Source of the DNA: Gentiana macrophylla
Taxonomy: Eukaryota; Streptophyta; Magnoliopsida; Gentianales; Gentianaceae
DNA length: 64,000 bases
Direction: 5' to 3'
NCBI GenBank assembly: GCA_026214975.1
Contig: JAOBSW010000729.1
Location: forward strand, 62,001-126,000
The notes beneath the pieces were generated by a model. The model saw only the letters and a list, made by a program, of their open reading frames with translations. It was not told the origin of the DNA and did no database searches. Shown piece by piece: positions 43,015-54,119 of this stretch. The translations under genes were made by a program, and so were the position numbers. Positions within the stretch are counted from its first letter, which is position 1. Every line of letters begins with the position of its first letter.

Positions 43015-44530
43015 GATCTTGAGTAAAATGTGCTCCTGCCCCTTCCTTGCTCGATGCTCCATCGACTTGGAGAGTCCATTTCTCTTCTAGACTCTGCTTC
43101 TCTTGATCGAGCTGGATGGAGATCTCTTCCGCTAAATAATCCGCTAAGGCCTGTGCTTTTATCGTAGTTCGAGGAACGAACTCGATGTCGTACTGGGCCA
43201 TTTCTACCACCCATTTCGCCGATCGACCTGAGGTGTCGGGCTTCGCCAGAATCTGTTTTAAAGGTTGGTCTGTGACTACCGCAATAGGATGAGCCTGAAA
43301 GTAGGGCCTCAACTTTCTCGAGGCGTGAACAAGAGATAATGCTAACTTCTCGGCTGGTGAGTAGCGGATTTCAGGACCATGCAATGCCTTGCTGACAAAA
43401 TAGAATGGCACCTGGCCATGTACCCCTTCTCTGACTAGGACCGCACTCACTGCCTCCTCGCATACGGCCAAATAAACCAACAACTTCTCCCCTTCTCGAG
43501 GTGAAGTAAGGGTGGGTAACTCTGACAAATAGGCTTTCAAATCTTCGAAGGCTGTCTGACAGGTATCATCCCAATGGAAAGGACTGGCATTGTGAAGTAT
43601 CCTGAAGAATGGTAGTGCACGCTGGGCGGATCTCGATAGGAATCTGTTGAGAGCGGCCATTCGGCCGGTGAGCCTTTGTACTTCCTTTATGTTCCTGGGT
43701 GCGGGCATATTCTTCAGAGTGTCGATCTTGTCCGGGTTCGCTCGAATCCCGTCTTTCGAAATCATATAGCCTAAGAACTTACCCGACCAGACTCCAAAAG
43801 TACATTTCTTCGGGTTCAACCTCATCTGCGTCTCCCTCAACACTTCAAAAACCTCTCGAGCATCGACCAAGTACTGGCTCATAGACCGACTCTTAATAAG
43901 CAGGTCGTCTACATAAACCTCCATACACCTACCAATTTGCTTTGCAAAGATCTTATTGACTGCCCTCTGGTATGTTGCCCCAGCATTCTTTAATCCGAAC
44001 GGCATGGTCACATAGCAGAAGGTGCCGAATTCCGTGATAAACGCTGTTTTCTCCACGTCTCGAGGGTCCATCAGAATTTGATGATATCCTTTATACGCGT
44101 CTTAAAAACCAAAAACTTCAAAGTCGATAGTCGAGTCTACTAACCTGTCAATTTTAGGCAGTGGATATGAGTCTTTCGGGCATGCTTTGTTCAAGTCTGT
44201 GAAGTCCACACACATGCTCCAACTGCCATCGGGCTTCTTGACTAATACCGGATTAGCTAGCCACTCTGGATAGAATACCTCTTTCACTATCTGGGCTGTT
44301 AGTAACTTGCCGACCTCCAACTCAATAGCCTCGAGTCGATCCGACGCGAAATTTCTCTTCTTCTGCTTGACTGGCTTCTTAGCCTGGTCAATTTCGAGCC
44401 TATGAACCGCAATGTCGGTAGACAACCCCGGCATATCTGTGGCCTTCCAGGCAAAAATATCCTTGAACTCGATTAATAACTCGATCAGTAGCTGTTTTTC
44501 CTTCTCTGGGATCCAGATCCCGACTTGCAC
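43015..44530 (-). pseudogene. Tat reverse transcriptase and RNase H
   Basis: From 44530 the frame holds FKDIFAWKATDMPGLST, WLANPVLVKKPDGSW and CVDFTDLNKACPKDSYPLP. A TAA stop at 44104-44102 sits just before the DAYKGYHQI block. The same frame then continues with FGTFCYVTMPFGLKNAGATY, catalytic YVDD (near 43917), FLGYMISKDGI, the thumb and connection, RNase H (YFVSKALHGPEIRYS, VTDQPLKQIL) and the first strand of the second RNase H (LQVDGASSKEGAGA). Apart from that one nonsense codon the region is intact, so loss of function is recent. Confidence 0.92.
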
Positions 44531-45172
44531 ACATTGTTCGCCCTCTCCTCCTGCAGTCGGACGTTTTCAATCGCATCACTAGAGACCAATTTTTCTCTTC
44601 CTCTTCCTCCGAATCGCCTCGACTAAGACTTGTTGAACCGCCATCTTCCCATTCATGACGACAGAGTTACATCTCCGAGCGACTTCAACATCTCCTTTTA
44701 CTTGTGGGAACCTGCCTCCTAGTTGGAAACTTCATGCTATTATGAAAAGTCGATATGATAGCTCAAGATCGAAGAGGGCTGGTCATCCCAGATAACATTA
44801 TAAGCGAAGGAGCTTTGACCACCACATAGCTTAATTCAAGTGTTCTTCCTTTTCTCCGTCCCCAATCTGCCGTGAGTAACTTTATCGAGCCCATAGGATG
44901 AACCGCTTGCCCCGTAAATCCAAACAGAGGGATGCTATGAGAGCTAAGTCTTTCTCTTTCAACTTCATCGCCTGAAACGCCGAGTAATAGATAATATTCA
45001 CCGCACTCCCGTTATCGATACATACTCTCGATACACGGGCTCGGATAATCACGGCCTCGATAACTAACCCTTCGCTATGACTCCTAGACTTTGGGATATC
45101 ATGCGAGGGCCGTGATCCGACTTCGCCGTGAATCTGAAGCCGCTTGGCGCCTCTCGAGCTACTAGCGGCTCT
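44531..45172 (-). pseudogene. Tat aspartic protease region
   Basis: The active site reads CIDNGSAVNIIYYSA on the minus strand (about 45025-44985), matching the D-N-G-S-A form common in Tat elements. Around it the frame is broken several times (stops near 44760-44840), and only short aligned pieces remain up to RT. Confidence 0.7.
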
Positions 45173-46836
45173 TCATTGGTCTCGGTCTTTGTCACTCTCC
45201 CCAGGACCGAAGATCGTGATAACGTAGTTCATTTGGTCGATTATCTTCATATCTGTCTCACCAAAATTATCTCTGTTGTTTCCATCCCGACCTGGAGATC
45301 GGTTCCTCTGAGGTGATCGATCTCTTCGTCTTTGGGCGTCTCGGCCTCGATTCCTATCTTGATCAGAGTTCTTTCTCTTATACTCTCCACGCCCCCTAGG
45401 CCCATCATACCGAGATCTGTCAACAACTTCGTCTAGCTTTCCTTCCTGGATGCAAACGTCGATATCTTTTTTCAAGTCGATACAGTCCTTTGTCGTATGA
45501 CCTATATCTTCATGAAAATCGTAGTACTTGCTTGCATTCCTCTTCTCTCAAGGTTTCTTCAACGGTGGCGGTTTCCTTGCCAGATTCTTTGAGAGCATGA
45601 TCGATAACACCTCGGTTCGAGATCGATTGAGTGGAATAAAATCTTTATCACGCGTGGGTCCCTTCTTGCCCCCACGGTCCGAGGCGGAGTGTTTCGACAC
45701 GGTCCAGCACGGACGGCTTCTTTGCCGATGTCATGTCTCTTGATTGGTTCCGGTTCGGACCTCGGTTGTCCTTTTGGAATCCATCCGGCCGGATGGGTGT
45801 GCCTTCGCGACCGCTGCCTCCTTGACAGCGAATCGATGTACCACATTAACACATTCGCCCATCGTGTGGGGACATCTCTCGCTCAACTTCAGTATAACTT
45901 TGTATTACGCAGCCCCCCCATGAATGACGTGATCGTAAGTCGGTCATCCGCATCTTTGACCTGCATGGCCTCGAAGTTAAACCTCTTCAAATACTCCATT
46001 ACTGTTTCGTCCTTTTGCTGCCTCACGTTCATGAGGTGCGTGGCACTTAGATGAAACTTCTTATTTACTATGAACGCATCTCGAAATTTGCGAGCGAGCA
46101 TGGCAAAACCGGAGATCGACCCTGGTCATAGCTTCGTGAACCATTCTCTTGCTCGACCTACGAGTAGCGTCTCAAACGCCCGACACCGCATCGCGTCGGG
46201 TGCTCCATCCAATCTCATCTGAGATAGATACTGTGGAGATGGTCCTGCGGGTCGGTGGTACCATCGCATGGCTCTATCTTCGTATCTTAAACCCTTGGGT
46301 TTAGGAAAGCTCTCGATCTCCTTAGTGAATGGAGACTCTAACCATAACGAAACCTGGTTCTTTCCCTAATAACATTCAACTCCTCCCCGACGCTATCATC
46401 ATCCATTTTCTCGGTGTTTTTGATGGATCTCATGCCTCTTCCTCTCCACTGAGCTAGAGGATGCACTAACTTCGTCTTCAGGAGTCTGTTTAGGTTTATT
46501 TACCGCATCTTTCCGACCGTCTTCCGCCGTGGCGTCTTTTTGAGCGGCGGCCGCTTGCCTTTGTGTCAGAATCGCCTCGCAATGATTCTAGACATTACCT
46601 CCGTGTTCGCCCCGCTAATTGATCTACAAGCGCCGATATTCGGAGCAAGTCCTTGCTTTTCGTGGCCGGGATTTTCTCGGGTAGATCCAAGATCGATCTT
46701 TCCTCCTCGCTTTTGCCGAGGATCTTGGCCGGACGAGATCCAAGACCGGATCTTTCTCCTTGCGATCGGGATCGGACGGCTCGTTGATCCGGGAGCCTTG
46801 ATCGGCGACTTTAGATGCAGCTTTTCTGGGAGGCAT
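45173..46836 (-). pseudogene. Tat gag (broken)
   Basis: The likely start is ATG 46836 (MPPRKAASKVADQG), 50 bases inside the primer site. The retrotransposon gag core is readable at 46101-45889 (LARKFRDAFIVNKKFHLSAT, then YLKRFNFEAM). The C-terminal FHEDIGHTTKDC motif lies near 45510, followed by LKKDIDVCIQEGKLDEVV and an Arg/Asp-rich tail (45475-45173). Frames change near 46600, 46110-46400 and 45550-45880. The plus-strand frames in this stretch are shadows. Confidence 0.82.
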
Positions 46837-46865
46837 CGCGTTCTTGCGTATTCGATCGATAGAAG

Positions 46866-46883
46866 GCCCTCCTTCTAGCGCCA
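46866..46883 (-). promoter_or_regulatory. Tat primer binding site
   Basis: The minus strand reads TGGCGCTAGAAGGAGGG one base after the LTR end. The TGG start fits a tRNA CCA end. I do not assign the tRNA. Confidence 0.75.
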
Positions 46884-46884
46884 A

Positions 46885-47484
46885 TGACGAAGACAAATTA
46901 TGTCACCTTAATAATCCGGGCCCTAATCTGAATCTAATGAAGAACACTCAAGAACCCTAATGCCTAAAAGAACGTGGTAATGGATTTGGTATTTGCGGCT
47001 AAGTCTAAGAATGTATCTTAGATTGCCTACGTATCCTGTTATGTTCCAGGAATCAAGCCTTACGTAGTTCCTGGAATGGGGTATTTATAATGACAATACT
47101 TGCCTAAACCCTAAGGTTAAGTCGGCTTATGTTATTGCCATCTTTACCCTTTAATGGGCCTTAAACCCTTGCCCAAGCTATATCGTTGATGGCGGGCTTG
47201 GATACCGGTGTGACTCGCCCCTCGAGTCGATGCTTCCGACCTCACGGTGATCGACTCGGACTGGACTCGTTGTCCTACATCATCGTTTGGTGGTGTGGAC
47301 TCGCCCTATGGACTTGTCGTCTCACACTGCTTGATAGTCGATCGTCGTAGCCTGGCGTCCACCAGATGGCCTTAGCCTCGAGCCTGGGCATCGACATGAT
47401 TACCTTGGTGTTTTATCCATGATATTGTAGTCTTAGGACCAATCGATAGACGACACGTTGAGGGAGCGAAACCCGGTATCGTCA
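46885..47484 (-). repeat. Tat 5' LTR, intact
   Basis: It is 600 bp, TG...CA, and followed by target duplication cattg at 47485-47489. It matches the split 3' LTR with scattered changes, most of them in the GAGTCGATGC...GACTC part (47200-47320). Confidence 0.92.
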
Positions 47485-47530
47485 CATTGTTATCATGCTA
47501 TTTCACTATCTTATTACTCATTTCATGTTC

Positions 47531-47790
47531 ATGTTCGAATCCAATTTGATTGGTTAATTAATCTACATTGATTTGAATAAACCTCTTCAACCATGAATTA
47601 TCAATTTTATGCGAGTCGCCCCTTCCATACGGGAAATTCTTACTCATATCATATTTGAATCCAATTTGATTGGTTAATTAATCTATATTGACTTGAATAA
47701 ACCTCTTCAACTATGGATTATCAATTTTATACGAGTCAATTTCGATTTATTTTTATTTTTATACGAGTCGCCCTTTCCATACGGGAAATT
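47531..47790 (+). repeat. Imperfect tandem duplication, about 120-140 bp unit
   Basis: GAATCCAATTTGATTGGTTA through CATACGGGAAATTC occurs twice. The second copy has an extra ~25-bp T-rich insert before ACGAGTCGCCC. It is non-coding. Confidence 0.8.
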
Positions 47791-47799
47791 CTATACTGT

Positions 47800-48960
47800 G
47801 GGAAATCTTGGTTTATATCTTAATAATGAAAACACCAGGTTTTGTTTCGTGTATTTCTTAAATACACATAAAAACCCTACAATTTATATATATGTTATTA
47901 TTTCTAGATTTCCGTCGAAAAGAGTCTTAGCAGTTGAATTTTCCTTTTTCAAGCACCCATTCCGCTCTCTTCTTCCCTCGTTGTAATTCTGTATGAGTTG
48001 TTAGATCAGGGTCGCCGCTTTTCCTCGCTTAAAACCCAAGCCCCGAATTCGGTATTTTCGAATCGATATGTACTTTACCCTTTTCAGAAGGGTTGAACGC
48101 TTTCATCCGTGAACGGTGACAACCCTACCTTTTTCGTGCAATGAAACACTTTATTCGCTTATGCAGACTTACAGAACCTATAAAAGCGATAAGTATGCAG
48201 ATTTAAAATTCATAAGTTTGACAACATCATCTCGAAAAACTTTGAGTGTCATCGGGTTTGATTCAAATAAGTCATTCGTTTGAATCAAACACCCTATCAG
48301 ATATCCGAAAGAGATTTTCATTTGATCCCTTAGTGACAAATCGTGTGGGATTTAAACATCTCTTAAAAGACAACGTTATTAACGTGGCTTGAGTTTCTAA
48401 TTCTCTGTCAAATCCTAAGACTACATTTTTTTGAACACTGTCGCGTTTTTAACATCCGTAAATGCAAAAAATTAATAAAACTTTGTATATCTATTTTTTT
48501 AGCTAAGTAAATTTTTTTATTGAGACTTTTATCGATTGGAGTAAAAAAAAATTGAGCATTTATCAAAAGAAAAATTAACATATTATATTAGGTTGGACGG
48601 ATTAAATATACACGATTTTTTTTTTTTAAATAAACATTGATCGCCGCCATCCGACACCGCGTCGCTTTAAGATCTGCGCCTCACCTACCACTATAGGCCG
48701 GCCCTGTGTTAGATAATGCGAAATTTCTAGAGTCCATCAATTTTCATTTATAACAACGGATAAATGTTTTACAGATGCTCTTCATTGCAGCATCTTAATT
48801 GACACGATGACTTGAGACCAGGAAAAAAAAAAAGTATTTGCTAGGATAATCTTTTGATGTGTTTTTTCATCACGCTTTATACATATTTCAAAATGTTTAT
48901 ACAATGTCAAATGCATCAAATATTTTAATTATAATATTTACAACATCAAATATTACAACT
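47800..48960. other. Intergenic DNA, no gene seen
   Basis: A/T-rich. A short frame (47693-47986) has no motif. A small palindrome (GTTTGATTCAAA ... TTTGAATCAAAC, about 48257-48290) is the only structure noted. The stretch from 48000 to 48440 is less A/T-rich and may be an old element, but I cannot name it. Confidence 0.5.
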
Positions 48961-48984
48961 TAAAGTGATTAACCTTTACCTCAT

Positions 48985-49575
48985 CTCTTACTCACACAAA
49001 CCAAGTATATTCACGAGTTGCTTTCACGGGTTAACATGCAGGACTCAAAACCGGTGTCCACACTGCTTCCCCCGGATGCTTTTACTTCTAGTGCTTCCGC
49101 CGCTCCTCCGTATTCGAATGTTACTCGGGCCACAGTTCTTGGTGCGTTACAATATCTTTTATTTACGCGACTGGGTATTGCATATGCGGTTAATAAGCTT
49201 TCTCAATACATGCATTCTCCCATTGATTATCATTGGTCCCTTGTCAAGCGTGTTCTTCGGTATTTGGCTGTTACGTTGCATGAAGGGTTACAATTTTTCT
49301 ATGCGTCCACACTTGCGCTTTAAGCCTTTTCTGATGCTGACTGGGGCGGTAACAAAGATGATGATTACTCGTCCACCTATGCCTACTTAGTTTTCCTCGG
49401 CCAAAACCTTGTTTCGTGGAGTTCTAAGAAGCAGCCGTCCATTGCCCAGTCCTCCACTAAAGCTGAATACCGTTCTGTTTCTGCCACTTCTGTTGAACTG
49501 GCATGGCTTTCCTATTTGCTCACCGACTTCGGCTTCTCGCAGTTGACTTTATTTCTAGATCACCATCAATCTCTG
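48985..49575 (+). pseudogene. Copia RT end and RNase H fragment
   Basis: Readable motifs are VLGALQYLLFTRLGIAYAVN, then HWSLVKRVLRYLA. An in-frame TAA at 49321-49323 is followed in the same frame by AFSDADWGG, then SWSSKKQPSIAQSSTKAEYR. The fragment ends abruptly near 49575, where it is joined to the leader of another copia element. Confidence 0.88.
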
Positions 49576-51640
49576 ACGATCCGTTACAACAATTTGGTAT
49601 CAGAGTGTACAGAGGGAATCGGTAATCTGTTTGAAGTAAGGTTGATTGGCACCAATGTCATAATTGACGCTAAGTTCTGGGATCAGCGCAAGCTTTTCTA
49701 GTGAGAAAGATGTCTGCTTTTAACATAATAATCGACAGATTTACAGGGAGGAACAATTTCAGTTTACGGCAGATCAAGATGTGTGCTCTGCTGAAACAAC
49801 AAGGGCTTTGGGATCCACTTTCAGAGGGCAGCATAACTGAGATGACCAGTCTGAAGGAGAAGTCACTTTCAAGCATTATGTTGTGCTTATCAGATGATAT
49901 TATCACAGAAGTTATTGAAGAGGATACTGCAGCTAAGCCGTGGTTGAAGCTTGAGAGTTTGTACAAGAAAAAGTCTCTAACCAACAAGTTGTTGCTGAAG
50001 CAACGTCTGTTTGGCTTAAGGATGCATGAGGGTACTCAGCCGAGGGATCATCTTGATCAGCTGAACACAATATTGCTGGATTTAAGAAAATATTGATATG
50101 AAGATTGAAGATGAGGATGAAGCACTGATCATATTAGTGTCATTGCCTGCATTATATGAGAACTTTGTCTAGTCTTTTATTGGTGGAAAGGACTTGGTGT
50201 CACTAGAGGATGTAAGGTCATATCTCCACACTTGAGATCTATGCCATATGGCATTTGGATTTGGCATGAGATAGTCGTTCTTTGGATTGGTGGCCAGTGG
50301 CATCAACAGAGGACCAGAAAACCCTGGAAAGAAGAAATCCAAGAAGGGTCCAAAGACAGAGGATGTTTTTACAACTTTTAACGAGCAGTGGCATTGAAAT
50401 AATGAATGTCCAAAGAAGAAAAAGCATCAGGACAACCAATCAGGTGTTGTTTCTTTGGAGGAACAAGACACCAATTCTGAAGAAGACACGGCTCTCAAAG
50501 ATTGCTGCACTAGCACAACACGTTGATGTGTGAATTCTGGACACTAGAGCTTCCTGTCATATGTGTCCACACAGAGAGTGGTTCACAACCTATGAGCTGA
50601 TGGAGGGATGTCGTATTGCTATGGCTAACAACAAAATATGCAAAATAGTTAGGATTGGCTCAGTTCAACTGAGGACACATGATGGTAGGTTTTTCACACT
50701 GAAGGAGGTGAGACATGTTCCACAAATGACCAAGAATTTGATATCTCTTGGTCTTCCATACAACTAAAGATTCAAGTTTAGAGGTGAAGATGAAGTGGTG
50801 AAGGGTATCTCTTAGTCTTCTATACAACTAAAGATTCAACTGTGATATTGAAAGGTATAATGCAGTAGACATTGTATATTCTGCAAAGGTCTATTGTATC
50901 AGGTTCTGCTGTTGTTGCATCATCAGGGATTCACTAGAAGGATATGACTAGATTATGGCACATGAGGCCTGGTCATATAGGTGAAAGGGGGATGCAGATT
51001 CTGTCTATGTCTGGTCTTCTTGGGGGACATAAGGTCACGGAGCTAGAATTTTGTGAGCACTGTATTTTTGGGAAGCTACATAAAAGCAAGTTCTCAAAAG
51101 AAATTCACAACACAAAAGAAACACTTGATTATGTCCATTCTCGATTCCTGTGGACCTTCAAAGTGGAGTCTTTGGGTGGTCACAGTACTTTGTGTCATTT
51201 ATTGTTGATTATTCAATGATGGTTTGGGTAGTCATGATGAAGCATAAGTGGTGACGATTCAAGCAAAGTGGAATGCATTGGTTGAGAATCAGAATGGAAA
51301 AAGATCAAAAGACTTAGAACTGACAATGGTCCAGAATTCTGTTGGCTTAATTTTGATGAATTTTGCAAGAATGAAGTCATTTCTAGGCACCATACTATCA
51401 GGCACACTCCACAACAAAATGGTGTTGCAGAAAGAATGAATCAAACTCTTTTGGAGAGGGCAATGTGCATGCTCTCTAATACATGTTTGGCAAGGGGATT
51501 TCGGCAGAGTCGTGAGCACACCGCTACTTAATCAATAGAGGACCTCACAATAGAGGATGTGAGCACAGCCTGCCACTTGAGATATGGTCAGGGAAGCCTG
51601 CAAACTACTCAGGTCTAAGAGTTTTTAAGAGCACAACTTA
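49576..51640 (+). pseudogene. Copia 5' half: LTR end, primer site, gag, protease, pre-integrase, integrase (truncated)
   Basis: ATCCGTTACAACA (an LTR end, identical to that at 63569-63581) and TTGGTATCAGAG open the piece. Gag starts at ATG 49710 (MSAFNIIIDRFTGRNNFS), a UBN2-type copia gag, readable to ~50095. Protease is degenerate (DTRASCHMC, ~50540). Pre-integrase shows LWHMRPGHIGERG and CEHCIFGKLHKSKFS (50950-51100). Integrase pieces reach HTPQQNGVAERMNQTLLERA, spread over several frames, and the element breaks off near 51640. It belongs to the same family as the element starting at ~63050. Confidence 0.85.
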
Positions 51641-52321
51641 TTTATCATCCGATTTCCGCAATATCTTGGCTTGTCTGACTTTTGATTACATTTCTACGCC
51701 ATTCGTGAAATACAATCTTATCCATTAACAACACTAAGACCACCATTTTACAATTTTGATCGACTTGTCTATATAAGACTTTTATATGCTTTGGTAAAAC
51801 TGCAAAGATCAATATGAAAGGAACCAACCAGAAAGGAGGTTGAATGATCGTTCCTAAAAATACTACCTTTTAAAATTTCAGCTTTAAAACTTCCCGAAGA
51901 AGGTTCTTGTGATCCTAAATCAAGAATATATCATTAAGCACATGAACTACAAAACATTTATGTGTCTCAATACATATATCACATTCAATTCTCTTACAAT
52001 TGAGTTGGGTAAAACAGGACACACTTCCACCGTCAAGAGGTAAAGATTGTGTTTTGAAATTAAGCTTACAGTGTTCTGATTTCGACAATGTTGCTGTCGA
52101 TACGGAACAAGTACAATATCGAACATAGAAAATGAGTACAGTCAACATGACAAAGTGCAACCAAACCGAAATGAAACCAACATTTTCATCTAACTAACCG
52201 TAATTTTAAAATAAAAGTAGTTTTAAAATCATGGTTCTTGACAACTTTCCACCTAGTCTAAATAATCAACAACTTTAACTTGTGAATAGAAAACTTTTGA
52301 TTCTGTTCTTTTCCCCGGACC
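51641..52321. other. Intergenic DNA, no gene seen
   Basis: A/T-rich sequence without recognisable frames, repeats or element ends. Confidence 0.5.
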
Positions 52322-52453
52322 CAAGGGCGGAGTTACGTGTACCCATACGGGGTAGACAGACCCAGCTCAAAAAAAATGTTGAATTTCATTTGTAATAAAA
52401 AAATATATATATGGACCCTGCTGGAAAAAAAAAGTTACTTGGATCCGCCATTG
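52322..52453. mobile_element. hAT-like MITE, ~130 bp
   Basis: The left end CAAGGGCGGAGTTACGTG and the inverted right end CAATGGCGGATCCAAGTA are similar. The flanking 8-mers cccggacc and catagacc agree at 5 of 8 positions, as expected for an old target duplication. Confidence 0.5.
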
Positions 52454-53007
52454 CATAGACCCTGCGAAAAATATATATTTCAAGAATCTTCAATAAGATT
52501 AGCAAATAATTGTACCAAACATGACAGAACGATATTTAGACACATACTTTATGTCAATAACTAACTTTTATCCAAGTTCACAGAAGACAGTGTAATACGA
52601 TTCAGATTACTAGGACATGTTTGTTTTGATGTAAAGTTATCAGTTATGTCAATGTTTTGTTATGTTTGGAATGTAATAACATTTCCTTACAACGAAATGA
52701 AATACAGTAAATCCATTTTCATTGATTCATTCCAAAAATGGAGAACACCCAAGCCACCACCTGCAGCTCACCCAGTACCCCAACCACACCACTGCACTAC
52801 AGCAATCAAAACTAGCCATACAACTATACGGATCCTCTTCCGTTGATACTTACCATGTTTTACCTCAGCTTCGCTATGAGATTGCAGAAATAAAATGAAC
52901 TGCAAATTAAATGGACAACTGTTTATTTCTGCAAATTAAAAGGACAACTGATAGTATAAAGTAATTTGATTCCTAGCTGACAGTATAAAGTAACCTGAAA
53001 ACATCAC
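52454..53007. other. Intergenic DNA, no gene seen
   Basis: A/T-rich. 'ctga(c/t)agtataaagtaa' occurs twice near 52945-52995 and again at 53868, outside the inverted repeat. It may be part of the same mobile unit. Confidence 0.45.
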
Positions 53008-53803
53008 TGACAGAAACGATTCCTAGTACGCGTTTGGTTCCTGCTACAACAATCACGAGCCGCCTCACACCTGAAAAAGATGGACACGAGTTCAACAAAC
53101 GGATCAAGGATTCGCGGATATGATGATGATGGAAGAGAAAAATTCATGAACAAAAAGAAACCGAGAAATTAACAACCTTGTTTTGACAATCGTTCAAACA
53201 TGATGTATAATAGATCGTTTGGGAAGCAAATATGATATCTTTGTCTCTTCCCAGAGAGAAAAACGATTCTTCCCAAAGTCGTATGGCCTAAATTACATTT
53301 ACCACAAAAGAGCTATCCAAAATGATTAGAAACATCAAACATGAAGAAAAACCACTAACAGTTGCTTCATTTTACGATTATTGTTCTATATATTTATATG
53401 ATTTGAACAGTTTGGTTTTATTATGTACAATAGAGTCCCTACACTGTTGATATTTATGCATACCTCATCCCCGTATACTATATTGTTCAAAATATAGTTT
53501 ATGGGGAACTTTTCTACTCTTTCACTTGTATTATACTCTTGTATTAGGACATACGACTAGGGAAGAATCGTTTTCCTTCCTGGGAAAGAGACAACAAAGA
53601 TATCATATTAGCTTCGCAAACGATCTATACACCGTGCTTGAACGATTGTCAAAATCAGGTTGTTAATTTCTCTGATTCTTTTTATTCATTAAATTCTCTC
53701 TCTTCCATCATCATCATATCCTCATGATACGTTCTTTTTCAGGTGTGAGGCGTCTCGTGATTGTTGACGAGACGCCTGATAGTGGGAATCGTTTCAGTCA
53801 GCT
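53008..53803. repeat. Long inverted repeat (arms ~280 and ~245 bp, loop ~270 bp)
   Basis: The left arm (53008-53289) contains GAAACGATTCC, CAATCACGAG.CGCCTCACAC, CTGAAAAAGA, GATATGATGATGATGGAAGA, GAGAAATTAACAACCT and GACAATCGTTCAA. All recur in the same order on the minus strand of 53559-53803. The arms end with AAAACGATTCTTCCC. A transcript through it would fold into a long hairpin. It lies downstream of the TRAPPC12-like gene. Confidence 0.8.
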
Positions 53804-54119
53804 GATAGTGCCAAACTTGATTATGCAGCGAACCTTTAAAACAACACGAATGAGCAGTAATTTGATCACAGCTGATAGTATAAAGTAAAGCAAGTAACAA
53901 TCAGAATCTGCATTAAAAGGTAGGTTTCTTTTCACAAGTCAGAAGCAAGTAAAATCATCCATTAATAATACTAATCAAGAAAATAGCACAACAAATAGAA
54001 TAATTGACAAAGAAGATTACACTTCACAGAAGATGATTGATGAAATCCATCATTTCAAAAACAGCTAAAGGGAGTGCAACATGATAGCAGAAATCCTAAG
54101 CAGATCATAAATTTGTACC

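Larger units (their letters stand above)
14389..47484 (-). mobile_element. Ty3/gypsy element of Tat type, ~10.4 kb without its nested insertions
   Basis: LTRs open TGACGAAGACAAATTATG and close GGTATCGTCA. The 5' LTR is 46885-47484; the 3' LTR is 14389-14464 plus 20289-20806, split by the LARD. A perfect 5-bp target duplication cattg flanks the whole (14384-14388 and 47485-47489). The minus strand carries gag, protease, RT, RNase H and integrase (46836 to 40272), an order that defines gypsy. The Tat assignment follows from the extra RNase H between RT-RNase H and integrase, the FHEDIGHTT gag motif, the antisense gene in the 3' region and the tandem-repeat-bearing 3' UTR. The Athila element (23769-39615) and a ~1-kb insertion (41978-42979) are further interruptions. 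Nonsense and frameshift mutations make it defective. Confidence 0.92.

Noticed and set aside
45528..46878. Plus-strand frames over the Tat gag region
   Set aside because: They are shadows of the minus-strand gag, whose motifs are clear.
47693..47986. 97-codon frame beside the nest
   Set aside because: It starts inside the tandem duplication, is A/T-driven and shows no family signature.
52614..52860. Second MITE starting GACATGTTTGTT
   Set aside because: Only one end resembles the element at 5686; no inverted partner end was found.
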